DNA of 5,985 bases, from NCBI RefSeq assembly GCF_937976295.1, contig NZ_CALJRY010000336.1, forward strand, positions 1-5,985, given 5' to 3'. Within the stretch, counting starts at the first letter, position 1, and each line of letters opens with the position of its first letter. Of this stretch, positions 1 through 4,436 are shown one piece after another. Source of the DNA: an uncultured Rothia sp. Lineage in GTDB: Bacteria; Actinomycetota; Actinomycetes; Actinomycetales; Micrococcaceae. The notes beneath the pieces are model-generated. The model did not search any database, had not been told where the DNA came from, and saw nothing but the letters and a program-made list of their open reading frames with translations. Made by a program: the position numbers and the translations under genes.

Positions 1-121
1 GTCGCTGGGCGTCGGTGGGGTGGGCGGGCAGGGCGGGTGCCTGTGCGGCAGCCGCTGCTGGCCCCTTATCCGATACGGAGCTCTTTTCCGTTGCGAGAGT
101 AGTGTGCTGGTTTTCGCTCAT
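1..121 (-). CDS. hemE: N-terminal fragment, probable uroporphyrinogen decarboxylase HemE (partial)
   Basis: Read on the minus strand, an ATG at 121-119 opens a frame that stays open to the window edge (40 codons, beginning MSENQHTTLATEKSS). The upstream frame reaches a TAA at 157-155 with no ATG or GTG between, so this start is well supported. The visible part is an Ala/Pro-rich, low-complexity N-terminal extension, and no catalytic motif is in view. The identity is inferred from context: hemA is divergent, and in related Micrococcaceae hemE lies head-to-head with hemA. HemE decarboxylates uroporphyrinogen III to coproporphyrinogen III in the cytoplasm. No clear Shine-Dalgarno precedes the ATG, and its start codon lies inside an inverted repeat (119-127/159-167). 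It could be another gene; being coding is more certain than the name. Confidence 0.5.
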   Translation of the reverse strand, partial: MSENQHTTLATEKSSVSDKGPAAAAAQAPALPAHPTDAQR

Positions 122-167
122 AGTGTCTAGTGTGACAGGTTTATGCAGGCGTTTTTACGACACTATG
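119..167. repeat. 9-bp perfect inverted repeat with TAGTGT direct repeats, candidate operator
   Basis: CATAGTGTC (119-127) and GACACTATG (159-167) are exact reverse complements with centres 40 bp apart. TAGTGTC (121-127) is followed directly by TAGTGTG (128-134). GTGACA (132-137) also finds its complement TGTCAC at 166-171. The left arm covers the minus-strand gene's start codon, which suggests a repressor site for that gene. The regulator is not identifiable from the sequence. Confidence 0.4.
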
Positions 168-476
168 TCACGGCGACTTTTACCTAAAGGTGGCTTTCTT
201 AGCGGTGAGGGACACCTTAGTTCACACCTGTTAGACCCCTGCTTATGCCCTGCTTGCCGCCTATTTGCGCGGCGAATACGCAGGTGAAGCACCGAATGTG
301 CCCCAGCATATTCCGGCGGGCCCTCCCCTCCCTGCGCTTTTGAATTGCCACCAACACCCCGGCAGATGCCCCGCCTCCTGTCCGCTATGTGGTACCCACT
401 AAGCCATGTAGAGCCGTGAACTTAGGTTCTGTGAGCTTTACAGGGGCTTAGTCGGCGTGGTTATGATTAATCTCTA
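122..476. promoter_or_regulatory. Divergent hemE/hemA control region
   Basis: These 355 bp hold no credible gene; the frame at 15-287 (+) is antisense to the minus-strand gene. Visible elements are TAGTGT at 121-126 and 128-133 and inverted at 160-165, with a further copy at 100-105 inside the minus-strand gene. There is a perfect 9-bp inverted repeat, CATAGTGTC/GACACTATG (119-127/159-167). An imperfect inverted repeat CTAAAGGTG/CACCTTAG lies at 184-192/213-220. An 8-bp inverted repeat ACTAAGCC/GGCTTAGT lies at 398-405/445-452. The hemA promoter is at the right end. The middle part (about 240-395) shows nothing I can interpret. Confidence 0.55.
437..467 (+). promoter_or_regulatory. Probable hemA promoter for a leaderless transcript
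   Basis: TATGAT at 462-467 matches the -10 consensus at five of six positions. TTTACA at 437-442 matches the -35 at five of six, with a rather long 19-bp spacer. A normal -10 to start-site distance puts transcription initiation at about 474-477, at or within three bases of the hemA GTG codon (477). No Shine-Dalgarno lies upstream of that codon. Together these indicate a leaderless or nearly leaderless mRNA, which is common in actinobacteria. Confidence 0.5.
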
Positions 477-1739
477 GTGAGTACTTATGCATTTGTGGCA
501 TCGCACCACACCGTTGATTTGACCACCGTCGCTGCGTTGAGCGCCGGTGCCTCCGGCGTACCCGATGTTCTGACGGACGATATGGCATGCCAGCTGGGTG
601 TGAAGGGTGCAGTCGTTCTTGCCACCTGTAACCGTCTTGAAATGTATGTTCAGTTGCACGTATCCGCCCATGTCCACATGGTTCGTGAGCTGATTGTCGA
701 CTCTATTGCGCGCTCCTCCGGCCTGGATACGGAACTGGTCGATTCCAGCTTCGAGGTGTACGCCGATGAAGAGGGTGCACGCCACCTGCTGACGGTCGCC
801 TCCGGCCTGGAATCTGCCGTGGTCGGCGAGCGTGAAATCGCCGGTCAGGTGCGCCGCGCTCTGGCCGCCGCGCAGGCGAAAGCACAAGAGGACGGCGTGA
901 CCCTTCCCGGTGAGCTGGTTCAGCTATTTGAGCATGCGGCGCATACGGCCCGTCAGGTGGGTCAGCATACGGCGCTTGGCGCTCAGGGCCGCTCCATCGT
1001 ATCTGTTGCCCTCGATCTTGCGGATGAGGTTGCCGAGAAGGATTGGTCGACCCGCCGCGCCCTGATTTTTGGTACGGGTGCTTACGCGGGCGCGACCATT
1101 GCGGCTCTGCGCGAGCGCGGTTGCACCGATATTTGGGTCAATTCCCGTTCGGGCCGTGCCGCCGAGTTCGCGGCAAAGCGCGAGGTTTCTGCGGTGCCGG
1201 TGGACGGCATGGAGCAGGCTATGGCTTCTGCCGACGTCATTATTGGCTGCTCCGGTGGCTCCGATCCGCTGCTTCCCGAGCAGATTCCGGCAGGTCACCA
1301 CACGATTCTCGACCTGGCGCTTTCGCGTGACTTTGACCCCTCGGTCGCTGACCTGCCGAACGTTGAGCTGATTACCCTCGAATCGGTGCGTCTTGCCGCA
1401 CCCGAGGAGACCGAGGAGTCCGTGGCGACGGCTACGCGCATCGTGGAGTCTGAGCTGACGGCGTTCCTGTCTCGTCAGCGTTCCCGCACGATTGACTCCG
1501 CGATTGTTGCGTTGCGCTCACACACTATGGATGTGCTGGATTCTGAGCTGGAGAAGGTGCGTAGCCAGTTTGGTTGCGGGGCGGCGACGGAGCAGTTTGA
1601 GCTGGCGATGCGCCGCATGGTGAAGTCTCTGCTGCATACCCCGACGGTGCGCGCCAAGAAGCTTGCGGCGGATGGCCGCACGGAGGATTACGTGCAGGCG
1701 CTGGAGACTCTCTACGGTATTCAGGTGGAGGACTCTTAA
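477..1739 (+). CDS. hemA: Glutamyl-tRNA reductase HemA
   Basis: HemA reduces glutamyl-tRNA(Glu) with NADPH to glutamate-1-semialdehyde, the first committed step of C5-pathway tetrapyrrole synthesis in the cytoplasm. The protein has 420 residues, normal for the family. The N-terminal catalytic domain carries LATCNRLE with the nucleophile Cys51 and a nearby His-His at 10-11. The family signature LESAVVGEREIAGQVRRAL occupies 111-129. The NADPH-binding domain has the glycine motif GTGAYAG at 199-205, and a helical dimerisation domain covers roughly 325-415. The start is GTG because the conserved first strand (STYAFVASHHTVDL) begins directly after it. There is no Shine-Dalgarno; a -10 element 10 bp upstream implies leaderless expression. 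It is divergent from the probable hemE and followed by a likely terminator, so it appears monocistronic. All expected motifs are intact. Confidence 0.96.
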   Translation: MSTYAFVASHHTVDLTTVAALSAGASGVPDVLTDDMACQLGVKGAVVLATCNRLEMYVQLHVSAHVHMVRELIVDSIARSSGLDTELVDSSFEVYADEEGARHLLTVASGLESAVVGEREIAGQVRRALAAAQAKAQEDGVTLPGELVQLFEHAAHTARQVGQHTALGAQGRSIVSVALDLADEVAEKDWSTRRALIFGTGAYAGATIAALRERGCTDIWVNSRSGRAAEFAAKREVSAVPVDGMEQAMASADVIIGCSGGSDPLLPEQIPAGHHTILDLALSRDFDPSVADLPNVELITLESVRLAAPEETEESVATATRIVESELTAFLSRQRSRTIDSAIVALRSHTMDVLDSELEKVRSQFGCGAATEQFELAMRRMVKSLLHTPTVRAKKLAADGRTEDYVQALETLYGIQVEDS

Positions 1740-1748
1740 GAGCTTCCG

Positions 1749-1790
1749 CTCCCCCGCATTTTCATGCATCCGGCGGCGAGATTTTTTATT
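1749..1790 (+). terminator. Probable intrinsic terminator after hemA
   Basis: An imperfect stem pairs CTC-CCC (1749-1755) with GGCGGCGAG (1772-1780) around an inner GCAT-tttc-ATGC hairpin (1756-1767). The tract ATTTTTTATT (1781-1790) follows directly. The stem has a mismatch and a bulge, so strength is uncertain, but the T-run position and the convenient distance from the hemA stop support the call. Confidence 0.45.
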
Positions 1791-1809
1791 AGCCCCCGGC
1801 GAAGTACCG

Positions 1810-1840
1810 CCCGTTCACGGTGCCGATGGGCCCATTCACG
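1810..1840 (+). repeat. Two CCC(G/A)TTCACG copies spaced 21 bp
   Basis: CCCGTTCACG (1810-1819) and CCCATTCACG (1831-1840) differ at one base and are offset by exactly 21 bp, two helical turns. They lie upstream of the DUF3107 gene just before TAGAGT (1842-1847), a weak -10 candidate. They may be a tandem protein-binding site, but two 10-mers are little evidence. Confidence 0.3.
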
Positions 1841-1874
1841 CTAGAGTAGATGCTAGATAAGACAGTTCCCATAC

Positions 1875-1896
1875 CCGGCGCGCTTGGCGGCGCCGG
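1875..1896 (+). promoter_or_regulatory. GC-rich stem-loop just upstream of the DUF3107 ribosome binding site
   Basis: CCGGCGC (1875-1881) and GCGCCGG (1890-1896) form a perfect 7-bp stem with an 8-nt loop. It ends 10 nt before the GAGGAG Shine-Dalgarno (1907-1912). No T-run follows, so it is not an intrinsic terminator. It probably lies in the 5' untranslated region of the small gene and could stabilise the mRNA or affect ribosome access. Confidence 0.4.
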
Positions 1897-1916
1897 ACTA
1901 TTCTGCGAGGAGACTC

Positions 1917-2144
1917 ATGGAAATCAAGATTGGCGTTCGCCACATCGCCCGCGAAATCGTTGTTGAGACCAGCGAATCCAAGGACGTTATCACTGAGAAG
2001 GTCGCTAAGGCGATTGAGGACGGCTCCCTGCTGCAGATCACTGACGATAAGGGCAACACCACCCTGATCTCCGGCGCTCAGATTGGCTATGTCGAGCTGG
2101 GTTCCGACGCGAAGCGTCACGTTGGTTTCGGTATCGGCGCCTAA
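1917..2144 (+). CDS. DUF3107 family small protein (function unknown)
   Basis: The 75-residue acidic protein begins MEIKIGVRHIAREIVVET and ends in the short Gly-rich HVGFGIGA. It matches the DUF3107 pattern typified by M. tuberculosis Rv3208A (TB9.4): an N-terminal MEVKIG-type strand, then a helix (SKDVITEKVAKAIEDG), then strands around LLQITDDKGNTTLI and AQIGYVELG. It has no signal peptide, membrane segment or recognisable catalytic residues. The ATG at 1917 is preferred to a TTG at 1884 because GAGGAG (1907-1912) lies 4 nt before the ATG and family members begin at this point. The family is actinobacterial and its role is not known; proximity to an RNA helicase gene is a recurrent context (Rv3208A near Rv3211). 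In this window a large hairpin separates the two genes, so they may be transcribed separately. Confidence 0.9.
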   Translation: MEIKIGVRHIAREIVVETSESKDVITEKVAKAIEDGSLLQITDDKGNTTLISGAQIGYVELGSDAKRHVGFGIGA

Positions 2145-2181
2145 TTACCTCGGCGACTAAATCCCCTTTAGCTTTAGCTCT

Positions 2182-2283
2182 CCCCCGCATCCGTCATGAT
2201 GCGTAACCGCGCTGTATGCGCTGTGTGCGTGCGCTGTATGCGCCGTACGGTTACGCCGTGCCGAATGCGGGGGTTTGCGTTTT
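2182..2283 (+). terminator. Large nested hairpin with T-rich 3' tract, probable terminator or structured RNA
   Basis: The outer stem pairs CCCCCGCAT (2182-2190) with ATGCGGGGG (2265-2273), a perfect 9 bp. The second stem pairs GCGTAACCG (2201-2209) with CGGTTACGC (2248-2256), also a perfect 9 bp. The apex holds two identical 13-mers, GCGCTGTATGCGC (2209-2221 and 2231-2243), each able to fold as GCGC-TGTAT-GCGC. TTTGCGTTTT (2274-2283) follows the outer arm directly, as in an intrinsic terminator for the DUF3107 transcript. The size and branching are unusual for a terminator, so a structured RNA is an alternative. Confidence 0.5.
2209..2249 (+). repeat. Degenerate 9-bp tandem repeat, CGCTGTATG type
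   Basis: Units CGCTGTATG (2210-2218), CGCTGTGTG (2219-2227), then after CGTG, CGCTGTATG (2232-2240) and CGCCGTACG (2241-2249). The array forms the apex of the large nested hairpin. It could encode periodic peptides in several frames, but none belongs to a convincing gene. Confidence 0.55.
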
Positions 2284-2411
2284 AAACCGCCTGTGCGAAA
2301 ACCTCCCAATACCCGGTTTTGGGGCGGTATATCGCCCATCACGGGCGCACACCACAACCGGTCGGGGGTGCGCCGGAAGCAAATCCGGGTTAATATTGAG
2401 GGGTTAAGTGA

Positions 2412-2483
2412 ATGACCGGTCGTACCCCTTTCAAGACCCCGAGGCTGCACCGCCTTCTCATCATGAATAACCATGAGCAGTAA
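2412..2483 (+). CDS. Possible 23-residue leader peptide or small protein
   Basis: ATG at 2412 follows GAGGGG (2398-2403) by 8 nt, an ideal Shine-Dalgarno spacing and the best such site between the DUF3107 and methyltransferase genes. It encodes MTGRTPFKTPRLHRLL followed by IMNNHEQ, ending in TAA at 2481-2483. Codons (ACC, CGT, CGC, AAG, CTG, AAC, GAG) match those of neighbouring real genes. The peptide is basic and resembles no family I know. The Shine-Dalgarno can be hidden by AGGGGT/ACCCCT pairing (2399-2404/2424-2429). Its end overlaps an ATG at 2473 that is in frame with the helicase. At 23 codons, chance occurrence is possible. Confidence 0.35.
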   Translation: MTGRTPFKTPRLHRLLIMNNHEQ

Positions 2484-2507
2484 GCATCTGTGCACGCGGC
2501 GTCTCGG

Positions 2508-2552
2508 CAAGAATTTCCCCTGCAAGAATTTCCCGAGTAAGAATTTCCCGCG
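2508..2552 (+). repeat. Three tandem 15-bp repeats containing AAGAATTTCCC
   Basis: Units at 2508-2522, 2523-2537 and 2538-2552 share an identical 11-base core AAGAATTTCCC (2509-2519, 2524-2534, 2539-2549). Only two or three bases vary outside the core. They lie between the small ORF and the helicase start. Read in the helicase frame they would encode KNFPC-KNFPS-KNFPR, but codon use here suggests the region is not normally translated. Binding site for a protein, on DNA or RNA, is a reasonable guess. Confidence 0.75.
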
Positions 2553-2609
2553 GCCGGCTTTCGACGCCCGCCCGTCACCGCCTCCACCGTTGGGGCGCTG
2601 GCTGGTACA

Positions 2610-2645
2610 CCCCGTTTCGGGGAGAAACACACCCCGAGCAGGGGT
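2610..2645 (+). promoter_or_regulatory. Four-arm alternative hairpins before the helicase start
   Basis: Arm 1 CCCCG (2610-2614), arm 2 CGGGG (2618-2622), arm 3 ACCCCG (2631-2636) and arm 4 GGGGT (2641-2645) are mutually complementary. Arms 1-2 and 3-4 can form two short hairpins together, while pairing of 2-3 excludes both. The last arm ends 16 nt before the helicase GTG. This is the arm logic of an attenuator or translational switch, but no T-run follows, so a translational effect is likelier than termination. Confidence 0.4.
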
Positions 2646-2661
2646 AGAAAGATACGGTCCA

Positions 2662-4428
2662 GTGACTGAAACGAACACGCAGGAAACCACTCAGACTGCA
2701 AAGTCCTTCGCCGACTTCGGCGTTCGCCAGGATATTAGCGACGCCCTCGCGGCGGTTGGCATTACCTCCCCCTTCCCCATCCAGGAGCTGACTCTTCCCG
2801 TGGCTCTGTCTGGCCAGGACATCATTGGTCAGGCGAAGACCGGTACCGGTAAGACCCTCGGCTTTGGTCTGCCCACCATTCAGCGTGTGGTCGGCCGCGA
2901 CGATGAGGGTTGGGCTGATTTGGAGTACCCCGGCGCACCTCAGGCGCTGATTCTTGTTCCGACCCGTGAGCTTGCTATTCAGGTGGGTGAGGACCTGGCG
3001 ATTGCTGCGAAGCTGCGCAACGCCCGCGTCGCCACCCTGTACGGTGGTGTGCCGATTGAGCCTCAGGCTGAGCTGCTGCGCCGCGGCCTGGAGGTTGTGG
3101 TGGGCACCCCCGGCCGCATTATTGACCTGTACCAGCAGGGCTTCCTGAACCTCAAGCAGGTCAAGATTGTGGTCCTCGATGAGGCTGACGAGATGCTGGA
3201 TTTGGGTTTCCAGCCGTCGGTCGAGAAGATTCTCAGCTACCTGCCGGAGGACCGCCAGACCATGCTGTTCTCCGCAACCATGCCCGGCCCGGTCATTGCG
3301 ATGGCACGCCAGTACATGACCAAGCCCATGCGCATTAGCGCCGCTGACCCCGAGGACGCCTCGAAGACTAAGGCGTCGATCCGCCAGGTCGTCTACCGTG
3401 CGCACCACCTGGACAAGGACGAGATGATTGGCCGCATTCTGCGCGCTACCGGCCGCGGCCGCACCGTCATCTTCACCAAGACCAAGCGTGACGCTGCCCG
3501 CGTGGCGGAGGAGCTGGTGAACCGTGGCTTCGCTGCCGCTCCCCTGCACGGTGACCTGAACCAGGTTGCGCGTGAGCAGGCGCTGAAGGCGTTCCGCACC
3601 GGCAAGGTCGACATTCTGGTCGCGACCGACGTGGCGGCTCGCGGTATTGACGTTGAAGACGTGACCCACGTGATTAACCACCGCGTGCCCGAGGATGAGA
3701 AGACCTACCTGCACCGTACCGGCCGTACCGGTCGCGCGGGCAATGAGGGTACCGCCGTGACCCTGGTTGACTGGGATGACCTGCCGCGCTGGAAGGTCAT
3801 TAACGACGCCCTGGAGCTGGGTGTTCCCGAGCCGGTTGAGACCTACTCTTCCTCTGAGCACCTGTTCTACGACCTGAACATTCCGCTTGGCACCAAGGGC
3901 CGCCTACCGCGCGAGGAGCGTGTGGCTGAGGGCATGGGCGATGAGTTCTTTGAGAGCGCCCGTGAATCTCGTGATGGCCGCCCGGCTCGTTCTCGCGGTG
4001 GCCGCGATGGTGGCCGTTCTGGTGGTCGTGACGGTGAGAAGGGTTCGCGCCGTTCCCGCGGTTCCCGTGACGGTGATCGTTCTGGCAGCCGTTCCGGTGA
4101 GGGCCGCGGCGAGCGCCGTAGCCGCTCCGAGGGCCGCAAGCGTGCAGAGCGTTCCGACCGTTCCGAGCGTGCAGAGCGTAACGAGCAGAGCGCATCCGAG
4201 CGTACCGAGCATTCTTCTGGGCGTTCTTCTGAGCGTACTGAGCGTGCGCCTCGTCAGCGTCGCCGTACCCGCCGTGTTGAGGGTCAGCCGGTGGAGGGTG
4301 AGGGCCGCCGCCGCACCCGCCGCCGCTCTGAAGGCTCCCGTGCTGAGGGTTCCCGTGCTGAAGGTTCTCGCGCTGAGGGTTCTCGCGGTAAGGGCCGTGG
4401 CGCTGACCGTGCTGGTTCTGAAGGCTAG
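2662..4428 (+). CDS. DEAD-box ATP-dependent RNA helicase, RhlE type
   Basis: A 588-residue cytoplasmic ATP-dependent RNA-unwinding enzyme, probably acting in RNA decay or ribosome assembly. Motifs, numbered from the GTG: Q motif with GITSPFPIQ (33-41), I AKTGTGKT (58-65), Ia PTRELA (100-105), TPGR (149-152), II DEAD (173-176), III SAT (204-206), IV VIFTKTK (269-275), V ATDVAARGID (321-330), VI HRTGRTGRAG (351-360). After about 430 comes a 155-residue disordered tail rich in Arg, Ser, Gly and Glu, with an RGG-like part (443-458) and EGSRA repeats (557-576), probably binding RNA. GTG 2662 is chosen since related proteins begin near TETNTQ-KSFADFG. The frame is open from ATG 2473 (63 more residues), but that stretch uses codons rare in the rest of the gene (AGA, ACA, GTA, TCA, GGG). 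Neither start has a good Shine-Dalgarno. The methyltransferase follows by 8 bp. Confidence 0.93.
   Translation: MTETNTQETTQTAKSFADFGVRQDISDALAAVGITSPFPIQELTLPVALSGQDIIGQAKTGTGKTLGFGLPTIQRVVGRDDEGWADLEYPGAPQALILVPTRELAIQVGEDLAIAAKLRNARVATLYGGVPIEPQAELLRRGLEVVVGTPGRIIDLYQQGFLNLKQVKIVVLDEADEMLDLGFQPSVEKILSYLPEDRQTMLFSATMPGPVIAMARQYMTKPMRISAADPEDASKTKASIRQVVYRAHHLDKDEMIGRILRATGRGRTVIFTKTKRDAARVAEELVNRGFAAAPLHGDLNQVAREQALKAFRTGKVDILVATDVAARGIDVEDVTHVINHRVPEDEKTYLHRTGRTGRAGNEGTAVTLVDWDDLPRWKVINDALELGVPEPVETYSSSEHLFYDLNIPLGTKGRLPREERVAEGMGDEFFESARESRDGRPARSRGGRDGGRSGGRDGEKGSRRSRGSRDGDRSGSRSGEGRGERRSRSEGRKRAERSDRSERAERNEQSASERTEHSSGRSSERTERAPRQRRRTRRVEGQPVEGEGRRRTRRRSEGSRAEGSRAEGSRAEGSRGKGRGADRAGSEG
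4330..4389 (+). repeat. Four tandem 15-bp repeats encoding EGSRA in the helicase tail
   Basis: Units at 4330-4344, 4345-4359, 4360-4374 and 4375-4389 follow GA(A/G)GG(C/T)TC(C/T)CG(T/C)GCT, the last unit ending in GGT. Third codon positions differ between units while the peptide EGSRA is kept, suggesting amplification followed by selection on the protein. The number may vary between strains. Confidence 0.85.
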
Positions 4429-4436
4429 GGCCGGGG

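Larger units (their letters stand above)
2284..2661 (+). promoter_or_regulatory. Putative long structured leader of the helicase gene
   Basis: This region has no large gene with normal codon use. Visible elements, in order: hairpin AAAACC/GGTTTT (2298-2303/2315-2320); interchangeable stems built from GGGCG (2322-2326), CGCCC (2333-2337), GGGCGCAC (2343-2350) and GTGCGCC (2368-2374); TAATAT (2391-2396), a weak -10 candidate without a clear -35; a 23-codon small ORF; three tandem 15-bp repeats; and a four-arm CCCC/GGGG structure before the helicase start. No promoter is convincing, so how much of it is transcribed is unknown. RNA helicase genes in other bacteria can have long structured leaders. 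Confidence 0.4.

Noticed and set aside
15..287. 90-codon plus-strand open frame at the left end
   Set aside because: It is antisense to the probable hemE start and runs through the divergent control region; it has no ribosome site and an unlikely composition.
2344..2374. GC-rich hairpin as a possible terminator
   Set aside because: The 7-bp stem is sound, but it is followed by GGAAGCAAATCC, not a T-run.
2408..2470. 20-codon frame from GTG 2408 to TAA 2470
   Set aside because: It shares the ribosome site of the ATG 2412 small ORF but with shorter spacing (4 nt) and a weaker start codon.
2508..2552. CRISPR array
   Set aside because: Units are 15 bp and directly abutting with no unique spacers.
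2157..2690. 177-codon minus-strand open frame across the intergenic region
   Set aside because: It reads through hairpins and tandem repeats, giving repeated low-complexity peptides, and has no Shine-Dalgarno or recognisable domain.
2575..3861. 428-codon minus-strand open frame opposite the helicase
   Set aside because: A long shadow frame typical of high-GC genes; the plus strand has every DEAD-box motif.
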